This document shows positions 53,782 to 63,750 of a stretch of 64,000 nucleotides of DNA, one piece after another. Both the position numbers and the translations under genes were made by a program. Numbering within the stretch: position 1 is the first letter of the stretch; every line of letters starts with the position of its first letter. A model generated the notes under the pieces. It was not told the origin of the DNA, did no database searches, and was given only the letters and a program-made list of their open reading frames with translations. This DNA is from Mariniradius saccharolyticus AK6 (GTDB lineage: Bacteria > Bacteroidota > Bacteroidia > Cytophagales > Cyclobacteriaceae): the NCBI RefSeq assembly GCF_000330725.2, contig NZ_AMZY02000020.1, forward strand, positions 186,001 to 250,000. Reading direction: 5' to 3'.

Positions 53782-54192
53782 GTGAAAGTACCCCGAAATA
53801 AACTCAACCTCCTATTGATTGGTGCAGCAATCGGTATTGCTACTTGGCTTTTTTGGGAAAGTGTATCCCAACCTGGCCTGGAACAGTGGTCCGGAAAGAT
53901 TGAAGAAATGGCTTTTTACCGAAACGAAAACAATACGGGTCCTATTCGCCGGATATATACGGTCTATGTGAAAGATGCCACCGCAGAAGACATGCGGGCT
54001 TATGCCGACCGCATGCCATATACGAAATACGGAACGACGACCGTGTATTTTTTTTCAGAACGGGATCGTACGCCAAAGGATTTAAGGGCTGAGAATCCGC
54101 ATTTTGATCCTGATTTTAACTCCAACTGCATAGCTGTATATGAAAAAAACAGCATGGCGCAGGTGCAGTTCAGGCGCAATCCTTTCGATTAA
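53782..54192 (+). CDS. Hypothetical membrane-anchored protein
   Basis: A 136-residue protein with one N-terminal membrane helix (about 9-24, LLLIGAAIGIATWLFW) and a periplasmic or outer part with no recognised domain. The start codon is GTG at 53782. The gene stands between the divergent hemJ operon and meaB (39 bp before the meaB TTG). I do not recognise the family. Confidence 0.55.
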   Translation: MKVPRNKLNLLLIGAAIGIATWLFWESVSQPGLEQWSGKIEEMAFYRNENNTGPIRRIYTVYVKDATAEDMRAYADRMPYTKYGTTTVYFFSERDRTPKDLRAENPHFDPDFNSNCIAVYEKNSMAQVQFRRNPFD

Positions 54193-54231
54193 TTCAGCTA
54201 AATTCACCCATCAAGCCCAATTGATTCTACA

Positions 54232-55227
54232 TTGAAAAAGAGCAGATTCAGCCCAGAGACTTATATCCAAGGAATCCTCAACGGAGACCGTATGCTTTTG
54301 AGCAGGGCGATCACTTTGGTAGAAAGTACCCTGGAAGAAGACCAAACCTTGGCCGGCCAGGTGATGGAGGGAATTCTTCCTTTTTCGGGAAACTCAATTC
54401 GGATCGGTATCACTGGCGTTCCTGGCGTTGGAAAAAGCACGTTCATCGAAAAGTTTGGCGGATTAATCGTTGAGAGTAACCACAAACTTGCCGTGTTGGC
54501 CGTGGATCCCAGTAGTCAGCAATCCCACGGCAGCATACTTGGCGACAAGACCAGAATGGAAAGCCTTGCTGCGGACAAGAGAGCCTATATCCGCCCCAGT
54601 CCGGCAGGAAAGGCACTCGGTGGTGTGAGTGCAAAGACTCGTGAAGCCATGCTTTTATGTGAAGCGGCGGGTTTTGATGTGATATTGATCGAAACCGTAG
54701 GAGTAGGCCAATCGGAGACTGCAGTTAGGGGGATGGTGGATTTTTTTCTGCTTCTGATGCTCGCCGGGGCAGGCGATGAACTGCAGGGAATCAAAAAAGG
54801 AATTATCGAAATGTGCGACGCTTTGGTAATCAACAAGGCCGACGGTAGCAACCTCGAGGCAGCCAAGCTGGCGATGCGAGACTATGCCAATGCGCTACAT
54901 TTGTTCCAAGCAAAAGAAAGCGGTTGGAGTCCGAGAGTGATGACCTGCTCGGGATTGGAGGGGAGAGGCCTAGCAAAAATCTGGAACGTCGTAGAGGAAT
55001 ACCGAAACGTGATGCAGCTAAACGGCTTTTGGCAACAAAACCGTCAGTCACAAAGAATCCAATGGTTTGATGACCATATCCGGTATTTGTTGGAGTCAAA
55101 ATTTTATCAAAACCCCGGGGTAAAACTGCGACTGTCCGAGGTTTTACCAGGTGTCCAATCAGGAAACCTTTCTCCAATCAAACAAGCAGAGGAACTTGTC
55201 CAAGGATTTCTAAACCGTGCCAAATGA
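54232..55227 (+). CDS. meaB: Methylmalonyl-CoA mutase-associated GTPase MeaB
   Basis: G3E-type GTPase that guards and reloads the B12 cofactor of methylmalonyl-CoA mutase. The 331 residues include the N-terminal YIQGILNGDR, P-loop GVPGVGKSTFIEKFG, VDPSSQQSHGSILGDKTRM, ETVGVGQSE and NKADGSN (G4). The start is TTG 54232; later ATGs would remove the conserved N-terminal helix. It is about 2.7 kb from mutA, with dnaA in between. Its stop overlaps the next gene by 4 bp (ATGA). Confidence 0.93.
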   Translation: MKKSRFSPETYIQGILNGDRMLLSRAITLVESTLEEDQTLAGQVMEGILPFSGNSIRIGITGVPGVGKSTFIEKFGGLIVESNHKLAVLAVDPSSQQSHGSILGDKTRMESLAADKRAYIRPSPAGKALGGVSAKTREAMLLCEAAGFDVILIETVGVGQSETAVRGMVDFFLLLMLAGAGDELQGIKKGIIEMCDALVINKADGSNLEAAKLAMRDYANALHLFQAKESGWSPRVMTCSGLEGRGLAKIWNVVEEYRNVMQLNGFWQQNRQSQRIQWFDDHIRYLLESKFYQNPGVKLRLSEVLPGVQSGNLSPIKQAEELVQGFLNRAK

Positions 55228-56000
55228 CAATTCGAATATTAATGAAATTCAACCACCTTCTGGCGTTTGTTGTCGTTTCCTCGCTGGTTTTTTCCTGCCA
55301 AACCAAAAAACCAGAAGAATCCCAAGACCCATGGGCTTTTGAAATCAAAAAAATTGAGCAAAAAACCTGCGCGGGGAAGGAGTGTGTCTCTGTTGATATT
55401 TCCTATCCGGTTTTTGGGGACAAAAAACTACAATCCCTGATAGAACGGATCATTGTCCAAGGGATGTCTTTTGAGGGGCAACCTGAAACACTTTCCTTGG
55501 ATTCCGCGGTTCAGGGTTTCATGGGTGAGTATATCGCCTTGAAGAAAGAATTTCCCGATGCCATTTCATGGGAATATTCCATGGAAGTTCGTGTTTCCTA
55601 TCAAAGCGATTCCCTGTTGAGTTTGGCGTTTGACAGTTTTTCCTTTACAGGCGGCGCCCATCCAAATTCATTTCGCTCCTATCTGAATTTTGACAAGAAT
55701 ACGGGACAAGGAATTACAAATTCTGAGTTGATTCTGGAGGAAAGGACACTACTTTCCAAAGCAGAGGTGGAGTTTCGCAAGTACCATGCAGTCGGTGAGG
55801 ACATGAACTTGAAGGATGATGGGCGATTTTTTCTAAATGAAAGAGATGAATTTTTTCTCCCTGCCGCGATTGGCTTTGAACTCGATTCTCTGGTACTTTA
55901 TTACAATTCCTATGAAATCGGCCCCTATGTCATGGGTCCAACCGAACTCAAATTGCCCCTGTCTGAACTGGCTGGAATCGTGGCATTTACAAACAAATAG
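55224..56000 (+). CDS. RsiV-like/DUF3298 lipoprotein
   Basis: A 258-residue lipoprotein (signal ending LVFSC, Cys about 25). The rest follows the DUF4163/DUF3298 pattern of RsiV-type extracytoplasmic domains: ECVSVDISYPVFGDKKLQSL, then FSFTGGAHPNSFRSYLNFD, then the FFLPAAIGFELDSLVLYY end. RsiV in Firmicutes is an anti-sigma that senses lysozyme, but here only the extracytoplasmic part is present. The ATG overlaps the meaB stop; a second in-frame ATG is at 55242. The tie to meaB is by position only. Confidence 0.75.
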   Translation: MTIRILMKFNHLLAFVVVSSLVFSCQTKKPEESQDPWAFEIKKIEQKTCAGKECVSVDISYPVFGDKKLQSLIERIIVQGMSFEGQPETLSLDSAVQGFMGEYIALKKEFPDAISWEYSMEVRVSYQSDSLLSLAFDSFSFTGGAHPNSFRSYLNFDKNTGQGITNSELILEERTLLSKAEVEFRKYHAVGEDMNLKDDGRFFLNERDEFFLPAAIGFELDSLVLYYNSYEIGPYVMGPTELKLPLSELAGIVAFTNK

Positions 56001-56075
56001 AGAGATAAAATCAAACCTTGATACCTTTTCACATCCGAGACCCGGAACTTCCTTACCGCAGGACCTCCCAACGTT

Positions 56076-57494
56076 CTAATATGACCGCATCTTCAGTTTT
56101 TTCTTCAGATCGTTTACGGCATTTCTGAAGGTAGTATCCGTTTCCATTAGGTCATTGACCGTCTGTACGGCGTGGATGACCGTACTGTGGTCCCTGCCTC
56201 CAAAATGGTACCCGATGGATTTGAGGGAATGGTTGGTAAATTCCTTCGAAAAATACATGGCCACTTGACGGGCTGTCACGATTTCCTTTTTGCGGGTTTT
56301 TGCCTTCAGGTCTTCGGTTTTGATGTCGAAATAGTCAGATACGGTCTTTTGGATAAAATCGATGCCCACCTCGTTTTCGATGTCCTTCACGATGTTTTTC
56401 ATGATGGTCTTGGCCAAGGCCAAATCAATCTCTACCCGATTGAGCGATGCGTGTGCGATCAGTGAAATCATCACGCCTTCCAATTCACGGACATTTGTGT
56501 CAACGGTATAGGCAAGATACTCAATGACGTCGTCAGGGATGTAAATGCCCTCGGATTGCATTTTCCTACGGATGATTGCGACCCTTGTCTCAAAGTCAGG
56601 CATCTGCAGGTCTGCTGTCAGGCCCCATTTGAAGCGGGACAATAGCCTTTCCTCCAATCCTTTCAAATCCTTGGGAGGACAGTCGGAAGTAAGGATGATC
56701 TGCTTCTTGTTTTGGTGGAGGTGGTTGAAAATGTGGAAAAACATCTCTTGGGTCCGATCTTTCCCAGCAAGAAACTGGATGTCGTCTATGATGAGCACAT
56801 CCACCTGCATGTAGAAATTGGTGAAGGACTTTACATTGCCGTCTTTGATCGAATCCATGAACTGGTTGACGAACTTCTCCGAGGACACATAGAGTACAAA
56901 CTTATCCTCAGGTCCGTTTTTTATTTCGTTGCCAATGGCCTGCACCAAGTGTGTCTTTCCCAATCCCACGCCACCATAAACCATCAGGGGGTTGAAAGAG
57001 GTAATGCCGGGCTTGGTTGCGACCGCAAATCCTGCCGATCTCGCGAGTCTGTTGCAATCACCTTCGATATAAGTGTTGAAGGTGTAGTTTGGGTTCAGAT
57101 TGGATTGCATCAGCCATTCCTCGTTGATCGAGGGAATATCAAATGGGCTTTTTGCCTCTGGAGCTCCTGTTTTTTTTGCTAATGGTGTATTTCCAACCTG
57201 CGGGTAGCTGACGACGTAGGGCTGGTTTTGGGAATTTCCCTTATCAACCACGACCGCATATTCCAAGCGTCCATTGGGCCCCAAGGTGGATTTGATCGCC
57301 AGCTTCAAGACATTCACGTAATTGTCTTCCAACCATTCGTAGAAAAATTGGCTCGGAACCTGAATGGTCAGTGTCGAGCCCTCCAACCTCACCGGGTTGA
57401 CGGGCCTAAACCAAGTCGAAAAACTTTGTTCAGGGACATGTTGCTCGATGACGCGCAAACATTCGTTCCAAACTGCATTTGCCTCTGAACTCAT
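56076..57494 (-). CDS. dnaA: Chromosomal replication initiator DnaA
   Basis: AAA+ protein that opens the replication origin. The 472 residues have domain I (about 1-90), a linker, the AAA+ core with Walker A YGGVGLGKTHLVQAIG and Walker B VLIIDDIQFLAG, and domain IV with the DnaA-box binding motif GGRDHSTVIHAV. dnaN and recF are not next to it. It lies between an RsiV-like gene and mutA, both reading away from or toward it, as in several Bacteroidota. Confidence 0.97.
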   Translation of the reverse strand: MSSEANAVWNECLRVIEQHVPEQSFSTWFRPVNPVRLEGSTLTIQVPSQFFYEWLEDNYVNVLKLAIKSTLGPNGRLEYAVVVDKGNSQNQPYVVSYPQVGNTPLAKKTGAPEAKSPFDIPSINEEWLMQSNLNPNYTFNTYIEGDCNRLARSAGFAVATKPGITSFNPLMVYGGVGLGKTHLVQAIGNEIKNGPEDKFVLYVSSEKFVNQFMDSIKDGNVKSFTNFYMQVDVLIIDDIQFLAGKDRTQEMFFHIFNHLHQNKKQIILTSDCPPKDLKGLEERLLSRFKWGLTADLQMPDFETRVAIIRRKMQSEGIYIPDDVIEYLAYTVDTNVRELEGVMISLIAHASLNRVEIDLALAKTIMKNIVKDIENEVGIDFIQKTVSDYFDIKTEDLKAKTRKKEIVTARQVAMYFSKEFTNHSLKSIGYHFGGRDHSTVIHAVQTVNDLMETDTTFRNAVNDLKKKLKMRSY

Positions 57495-57897
57495 TTTCTA
57501 CTTAATATATCTAAACATGAATTGTTGTGGAAACCCTCACCTCTTTTCGAAGGGCTCCAAATTTGTGGATTTTTAATTTAAATTAAAAATCAAATTCGGC
57601 TTGACTTTTTAATAATTCCTTAAAGCCTGACAATTCCATTTGGATTGATTTCGCCGCCTGAAATTATGTGTTTTTGACTTCTGATTTGTGCGATTTCAAG
57701 GAAGGGATACAACAGGATTGCGGGAGAATTTTCGATTTTCGGCCTAAGCTAACCGCTTGTCACCCCGGATTATAATTCAGCGTTGAGATTCCATTCGATT
57801 ATTTGTGGTGGCAAATCCCTGGTGATCGCTTATTTTTGGGTATTGTCTTGCGTACTAACGGGATGTGCTGAGTACAACATGATTGATAAACCCAAAT
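57495..57897. other. dnaA-mutA divergent intergenic region
   Basis: About 403 bp with no gene. It contains a perfect 24-bp palindrome (57568-57591) and two weak DnaA-box-like words on the minus strand: GTTTCCACA (57526-57534) and AAATCCACA (57564-57572), each 7 of 9 to TTWTNCACA. These may serve dnaA self-control. No cluster of good boxes supports an origin here. Confidence 0.5.
57568..57591. repeat. Perfect 24-bp AT-rich palindrome upstream of dnaA
   Basis: Arms GATTTTTAATTT and AAATTAAAAATC meet with no spacer, 74-97 bp before the dnaA start. The left arm overlaps a DnaA-box-like word. It could be an operator or DNA-unwinding element; as it is 22/24 A/T, bending is also possible. Confidence 0.7.
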
Positions 57898-59298
57898 ATG
57901 AAAAAAACTACTTTTGATGCTTTTCCGCACTCGTCAAAGGAAGACTGGATACGACAGGTCTTGCAGGATATCAGAGGAAAAGACTTTGAGGCCACTCTTA
58001 CTACCATAAATCCTGACGGGATCAGGATTCAGCCTTGTTACACAGAAGAGGACACAGTCTCCGGACTCGAGGGTTATCGCAACGCCTTCCATCCCAATCC
58101 GGAAATTCCCGGTATCCCCCCTCGGATTTGGGCTAATGTTGGAACCTTCGAGGTCGAGGATGAAAAAGTGTCCAATCGGGAAATCCTTCATGCTTTGATG
58201 AACGGGATTGACGGGATCTTTTTGAAGATAGATGGACCGATCGATTGGGCAACGCTGCTTAAGGACGTCGGGATTCAGTATATTAAAGTGTATTTGGAGA
58301 CGGAAGGGAGTGTTCTTGAGTTGTGGGAAAGCTTCAAATCCTGGATTCAAGCCGCAGGCATCAAACCGGCCGAGCTGCATGGAGGGATTATCTGGGACGG
58401 ATTTGTTCAGGCGCTTCAATACCCCTTGGAAAAGGAGGACATTTATGTAAATGCAGCGTCTTTGCTCGCTTCGGTAAAAGCTTATCCGGACTTCCGGCCG
58501 CTTGCGATTCGCTTTTCCCATTACCATCAAGCTGGCGCTACGGCCGTTCAGGAGTTAGCCTACGGATTTGCTTCCTTTATTGAACTTGTAGATGGCTTGG
58601 AGAAGCATGGAATTTCACCGGCTGACCTGTTTTCTAATTGCTTCGTCTGCATAGAAGCGGGGGGTGATTTTTTTGGAGAAATAGCCAAAATCAAATCCGC
58701 TCGCGTGATTTTTCACCAGCTTGCAACCTTATATGGCGTATCGATGGAGCCAGCAATGGTAGAAATATTCGTCGGGACAAGCAATTGGACCAAGAGTACT
58801 TGGGATGTCAATACGAACTTGCTTCGAAATACTTCCGAAGCGATGGCTGCCATCTTTGGCGGATGCAACGCGCTCGCGGTCGGCACACATGATTTTTCGA
58901 AGGCTGATTTTTCGACAAGAATGGCGCGCAATATCTCCAACATCCTCAAAGAGGAATCCTTTTTGGACAAAGTGGTCGATCCTGCCGCCGGTAGTTACTA
59001 TTTGGAGGCTTTGATTCGGGAGATTTTGGGAAAAGTTAAATCCAAGCTCATCGATATCGAGAAAATTGGGGGCTGGTGGCAAGCATTCGAATCGGGCCAG
59101 ATGCAAAATGAGATTCGTGCGGCACGGGGCAAGTCAATGGTGGCGGTTTTGGAGGGGAAGTCTCCAAAAATTGGCAGCAACAAATTTGCACCGAATGAAA
59201 GTCGGCCGAATGTAGAATTGCCTCAAGAGCAGGTCTGGCAATTGTTACCTTGGCGTGAAACCCTATTGTTTGAACACCAAAACCAAAATCCAGCATGA
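57898..59298 (+). CDS. mutA: Methylmalonyl-CoA mutase, small subunit
   Basis: The non-catalytic partner of MutB. The 466 residues cover the TIM-barrel-like region ([34 protein letters not shown]) but stop before the B12-binding domain, so the C-terminal third of longer homologs (about 610-640 residues) is lacking. B12 would then bind only to MutB. ATG 57898 (MKKTTFDAF) is preferred to the TTG at 57883. Stop and mutB start overlap by 4 bp (ATGA), so synthesis is coupled. Confidence 0.93.
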   Translation: MKKTTFDAFPHSSKEDWIRQVLQDIRGKDFEATLTTINPDGIRIQPCYTEEDTVSGLEGYRNAFHPNPEIPGIPPRIWANVGTFEVEDEKVSNREILHALMNGIDGIFLKIDGPIDWATLLKDVGIQYIKVYLETEGSVLELWESFKSWIQAAGIKPAELHGGIIWDGFVQALQYPLEKEDIYVNAASLLASVKAYPDFRPLAIRFSHYHQAGATAVQELAYGFASFIELVDGLEKHGISPADLFSNCFVCIEAGGDFFGEIAKIKSARVIFHQLATLYGVSMEPAMVEIFVGTSNWTKSTWDVNTNLLRNTSEAMAAIFGGCNALAVGTHDFSKADFSTRMARNISNILKEESFLDKVVDPAAGSYYLEALIREILGKVKSKLIDIEKIGGWWQAFESGQMQNEIRAARGKSMVAVLEGKSPKIGSNKFAPNESRPNVELPQEQVWQLLPWRETLLFEHQNQNPA

Positions 59299-61412
59299 GG
59301 CCCGATCTTTCCAAACTTCGATTTGAGTATCAAAACGGTGGTCAAAATGAATCTGCCAGTGTTTGGGAATCTGCCGAAAAGATTCCAGTGCCCGGCGTTA
59401 TCGGTAGTGAATTGCTGAAGGACGTGTCGCATTTGCGCTATGCGGCGGGAATTCCACCGTTTTTGCGGGGACCTTACAGTACGATGTATGTGATGCGGCC
59501 ATGGACGATTCGGCAGTATGCAGGTTTTTCGACGGCAGAAGAATCCAACGCATTTTATAGGAGAAATTTAGCGGCTGGACAAAAAGGGCTTTCAGTCGCT
59601 TTCGATTTGGCTACCCATCGAGGCTACGATTCCGACCACCCCAGAGTAGTCGGTGATGTTGGCAAAGCTGGTGTTGCGATCGATTCTGTTTTGGACATGA
59701 AGGTATTGTTTGACGGGATTCCCTTGGACCAAATGTCTGTCTCCATGACGATGAATGGGGCGGTGATCCCGATTTTGGCCTTTTTTATTGTCGCGGCCGA
59801 AGAACAAGGAGTGAAGCCAGAACAGTTGAGTGGCACCATCCAAAATGATATTCTGAAGGAATTCATGGTCCGCAACACCTACATCTATCCGCCTGGGCCA
59901 TCGATGCGAATCATCGCAGATATTTTTGCTTACACTTCGAAACATATGCCCAAGTTCAATTCCATTTCTATCTCGGGCTATCACATGCAGGAGGCAGGTG
60001 CAACTGCCGATTTGGAGCTGGCTTATACCTTGGCGGATGGTTTGGAGTACCTCAGGACAGGCATACAGGCAGGTTTGGATATTGATGATTTTGCGCCGAG
60101 GCTTTCATTCTTTTGGGCTATTGGGATGAATTATTTTATGGAAATAGCCAAAATGAGGGCGGGAAGGCTCCTTTGGGCAGAAATCGTGCGGCAATTTGGC
60201 CCCAAGGACCCCAAGTCAATGGCGCTACGCACCCATTGTCAAACTTCTGGTTGGTCCCTGACGGCCCAAGATCCCTTCAATAACGTTGCACGCACGGCCA
60301 TTGAGGCTATGGCAGCGGCATTAGGCCATACCCAATCTTTGCATACCAATTCTTTTGACGAGGCGATCGCGCTTCCGACGGATTATTCTGCTCGGATCGC
60401 AAGAAATACCCAGCTTTTTCTGCAAGAAGAGACGGGAATTACAAAAGTCGTGGATCCCTGGGGTGGGTCTTTTTATTTGGAATACCTCACGGATCAATTG
60501 GTCAAAAAAGCCCGAATTCTGATCGAGGAGGTTGAATCCATGGGCGGTATGGCCAAAGCCATAGATGCTGGAATACCCAAGATGCGTATCGAAGAAGCGG
60601 CCGCCAGGAAGCAAGCGCGGATCGATAGCGGCCGTGATATAATCGTAGGCGTCAATCGGTATCAAACAGAATCAGAGGAGGAGTTTGATATTCTCGAAGT
60701 GGACAACAACGCCGTCAGGGAAGCCCAAATCGAGCGGTTGCACCGACTCAAAGCTGAGCGCCGCCAACCGGAAGTCGACGCTGCACTTTCCGCGATTAGC
60801 GTTGCGGCCGAACCCGGGAAGGGAAATCTTCTCGAATTGGCCGTGGAAGCAGCCCGAAAAAGGGCTACTTTAGGGGAAATATCCGATGCGATGGAAAAAG
60901 AATTCGGCAGGCACAAAGCTGCGATCCAATCTGTCAAAGGCGTGTATGCTGGCGAGGCCAAAAACGATAAAGCATTTCAAGAAGCGAGGGCTTTGGCTGA
61001 CCGTTTTGCGGAATTGGAAGGAAGGAGGCCACGCATCATGGTTGCCAAAATGGGCCAGGACGGCCACGACCGGGGTGCCAAAGTCATTGCGACAGGCTTT
61101 GCCGATTTGGGTTTTGACGTGGATATCGGGCCGCTTTTTCAAACTCCCGAGGAAGTTGCGATGCAGGCGGTCGAAAACGACGTGCATATCGTGGGGGCGT
61201 CCTCCCTTGCAGCCGGCCATAAGACCTTGGTGCCAGCGTTGATTGCGGAGCTTAAGCGACTGGGAAGGGAAGACATCATGGTGATTGCGGGAGGAGTGAT
61301 TCCCCCAAAAGACTACAAATTCCTTAGTGATGCGGGCGTGTCAGCTGTCTTTGGCCCAGGGACGGTTATTTCCAAGGCTGCTAAGGAAATTTTGGAAAAA
61401 TTGATGGCATAG
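59295..61412 (+). CDS. mutB: Methylmalonyl-CoA mutase, large (catalytic) subunit
   Basis: Adenosylcobalamin enzyme that interconverts L-methylmalonyl-CoA and succinyl-CoA. The 705 residues have the substrate barrel ([29 protein letters not shown]), [11 protein letters not shown], and the C-terminal B12 domain with the base-off motif [15 protein letters not shown], where the His binds cobalt, plus [12 protein letters not shown]. Full length for the family. With MeaB upstream this forms the pathway for odd-chain fatty acid, Val and Ile breakdown, or propionate formation. Confidence 0.97.
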   Translation: MRPDLSKLRFEYQNGGQNESASVWESAEKIPVPGVIGSELLKDVSHLRYAAGIPPFLRGPYSTMYVMRPWTIRQYAGFSTAEESNAFYRRNLAAGQKGLSVAFDLATHRGYDSDHPRVVGDVGKAGVAIDSVLDMKVLFDGIPLDQMSVSMTMNGAVIPILAFFIVAAEEQGVKPEQLSGTIQNDILKEFMVRNTYIYPPGPSMRIIADIFAYTSKHMPKFNSISISGYHMQEAGATADLELAYTLADGLEYLRTGIQAGLDIDDFAPRLSFFWAIGMNYFMEIAKMRAGRLLWAEIVRQFGPKDPKSMALRTHCQTSGWSLTAQDPFNNVARTAIEAMAAALGHTQSLHTNSFDEAIALPTDYSARIARNTQLFLQEETGITKVVDPWGGSFYLEYLTDQLVKKARILIEEVESMGGMAKAIDAGIPKMRIEEAAARKQARIDSGRDIIVGVNRYQTESEEEFDILEVDNNAVREAQIERLHRLKAERRQPEVDAALSAISVAAEPGKGNLLELAVEAARKRATLGEISDAMEKEFGRHKAAIQSVKGVYAGEAKNDKAFQEARALADRFAELEGRRPRIMVAKMGQDGHDRGAKVIATGFADLGFDVDIGPLFQTPEEVAMQAVENDVHIVGASSLAAGHKTLVPALIAELKRLGREDIMVIAGGVIPPKDYKFLSDAGVSAVFGPGTVISKAAKEILEKLMA

Positions 61413-61567
61413 AAGCGATTCTTTAAGCGGTTGGTTTATTGGGGGTTGAGGCCAATTCTGGTGTATATAATATGTTTTTGCCGAACTATTCCCGAGTTGT
61501 TTGGGTGAATTTTATCGATTTCCGGGGAGTTTAGAGTTAAATTGTGTCTCTTTTGAACTTGTCAGCT

Positions 61568-63733
61568 ATGATGTTTTTGGCAGAATTGAACTTTAAGCTA
61601 CCTTGGACCAACCCAGTCCTTGTTTTTTCCAGTATCCTGTTCATCATCCTTTTTGCGCCGCTGCTGCTCAACAAGATAAAAATCCCGCAATTGATCGGAT
61701 TGATCATTGCAGGTGCGCTTATTGGACCCAATGGTTTTAATATGCTAGAAAGGGACAGCAGCGTGGTACTGTTTGGTACGGTGGGATTGCTGTATATCAT
61801 GTTTTTGGCTGGATTGGAAATCGATATGGCCGATTTCAAGAAGAATTCGACCAAAAGCATCGTTTTTGGTATGTACACTTTTTTGATTCCCATGGTTTTG
61901 GGTACGCTTTCGGGACTCTTTATCTTGGATTTTGGAATGGCAACTTCGGTTCTGTTGGCAAGTATGTTTGCCTCGCACACGCTGATTGCCTATCCGATCA
62001 TCTCTAAGCTGGGCGTGACGAAAAATAAAGCGGTGAACATCACCGTTGGGGGTACCATGATTACCGATACCTTGGCTCTCTTGGTATTGGCCGTGGTGGT
62101 AGGGATGTCTACCGGAGAGATGACAGGCGATTTCTGGCTGAAACTTTTTATTTCCCTGCTGATTTTCGCAAGCATTGTGGTGTTTGTGTTTCCAATGTTG
62201 GCCCGCTGGTTTTTCAAAAAGAGCGATGACAATATTTCCCAATACATATTTGTTTTGGCGCTCGTGTTTCTCGGTGCATTTTTGGCTGAGGCCGCAGGAA
62301 TAGAAGGAATCATTGGGGCGTTCTTGGCGGGTTTGGCGTTGAACAAACTCATACCCCATACTTCTCCGCTTATGAACAGGATTGAGTTTGTTGGCAACGC
62401 GCTTTTCATCCCTTTCTTCCTGATTGGCGTTGGTATGTTGATCGATTTTCGGGTTTTCATCTCAGACTTCGAGACTATCAAAGTAGCCATCGTCATGACC
62501 ATCGTGGCGACGCTTGCCAAGTTCCTTGCCGCATATTTCACTCAAAAAACCTTTAGTTTCTCCGTGGCACAGCGAAACGTGATCTTCGGACTGAGCAATG
62601 CCCAAGCAGCGGCGACTTTGGCGGCGGTGCTGGTAGGATACAAAATTATCATCGGGGAAAATCCCGACGGCACGCCTATCCGACTATTGGGTGACAGTAT
62701 TCTGAATGGGACCATCCTGATGATTTTGGTTACTTGTACGATTGCCTCGTTCGTTGCCCAAAGGGGCGGTACCGTGCTTGCCCTTGAGGAGGAAAAAGAA
62801 TCTTCCGAAGAAAAGGAATCCAATGAGCTTGAGGAGAAAATACTTATTCCAGTCAATTACCCGGAAAATATTGAGGAGCTGATCAATTTCGGTGTGACGA
62901 TCAAATCTAAATCGACAAAGAACTCTCTAATTGCCCTTAACATCATTCCTTCGGATGTCACGGATGAAGCGAAGGAAAAGAATGCCAAGAAGCTTCTGGA
63001 AAAAGCTACAAAGGCGGCTGCTGCGACTGATAACATCCTGAGCGAACTTGTCCGGTATGACAGCAATATTGTCAACGGGATATCCAATGTGGCCAAGGAA
63101 AACAAGGCGACGGATATCATCCTAGGGCTACATAAGCAGCAATCCATCTCTGATTCTATTCTTGGCAAACTTACAGAGGGCGTATTGTCCAAAATCCAGG
63201 TCACGGCATTTATTTACCAGAGTTACCAGCCTTTGAATACGATCGGGAAGTATGTAGTCGTGATTCCCAAAGATGCCGAGAAGGAGCTTGGATTTATACA
63301 TTGGCTGCTGAGGGTATGGAATATCGGTAGAAATACCGGGGCCAAACTGTCTTTCTTTGCCCATTCGGAAACCTTGGAATTTATTAAAGAGGTTCAGAAA
63401 AAGTTTAGCATCGAGGCGCAATTCACGGAGTTTCCTGACTGGGAAGATTTCCTGATATTGTCAAGGGACTTAAAAGAGAATGATGCCTTGATGGTCATCA
63501 TGAGTCGAAAAAGTGGGGAATCGTACAATCCGGTGATGCAGAAACTGCCCAAATACCTCAACAAGTATTTTAACAAGAACAATTTCATACTGGTTTATCC
63601 AATCCAAAATGATCTAGAGGATCCCTACGCCAAGACGGGAGGCACCTCCTTCCTTAATCCCTTGCTTTCCGGTAGCGTCCATACATTGGAGAATTTTTCA
63701 GAAGCGATTGGGAAGGTTTTTAAGAAGAAATAG
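61568..63733 (+). CDS. CPA2-family cation:proton antiporter with UspA-like tail
   Basis: A 721-residue membrane antiporter of the KefB/CPA2 type. About 12 helices span residues 10-400, with FASHTLIAYPIISKLG (the unwound helix region) and GIEGIIGAFLAGLALN. The C-terminal 300 residues resemble universal stress protein domains (two repeats, VNYPENIEELINFG and VVIPKDAEKELGF) and may sense nucleotide. Na+ or K+ specificity is open. ATG 61568 (followed by ATG 61571) is preferred to GTG 61544. Confidence 0.88.
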   Translation: MMFLAELNFKLPWTNPVLVFSSILFIILFAPLLLNKIKIPQLIGLIIAGALIGPNGFNMLERDSSVVLFGTVGLLYIMFLAGLEIDMADFKKNSTKSIVFGMYTFLIPMVLGTLSGLFILDFGMATSVLLASMFASHTLIAYPIISKLGVTKNKAVNITVGGTMITDTLALLVLAVVVGMSTGEMTGDFWLKLFISLLIFASIVVFVFPMLARWFFKKSDDNISQYIFVLALVFLGAFLAEAAGIEGIIGAFLAGLALNKLIPHTSPLMNRIEFVGNALFIPFFLIGVGMLIDFRVFISDFETIKVAIVMTIVATLAKFLAAYFTQKTFSFSVAQRNVIFGLSNAQAAATLAAVLVGYKIIIGENPDGTPIRLLGDSILNGTILMILVTCTIASFVAQRGGTVLALEEEKESSEEKESNELEEKILIPVNYPENIEELINFGVTIKSKSTKNSLIALNIIPSDVTDEAKEKNAKKLLEKATKAAAATDNILSELVRYDSNIVNGISNVAKENKATDIILGLHKQQSISDSILGKLTEGVLSKIQVTAFIYQSYQPLNTIGKYVVVIPKDAEKELGFIHWLLRVWNIGRNTGAKLSFFAHSETLEFIKEVQKKFSIEAQFTEFPDWEDFLILSRDLKENDALMVIMSRKSGESYNPVMQKLPKYLNKYFNKNNFILVYPIQNDLEDPYAKTGGTSFLNPLLSGSVHTLENFSEAIGKVFKKK

Positions 63734-63750
63734 CCAAGCGAACTGAGGAG

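Noticed and set aside
57495-57897. Replication origin (oriC) next to dnaA
   Set aside because: Only two 7-of-9 DnaA-box-like words were found and no box cluster; dnaN and recF are not nearby. In this phylum oriC is often away from dnaA.
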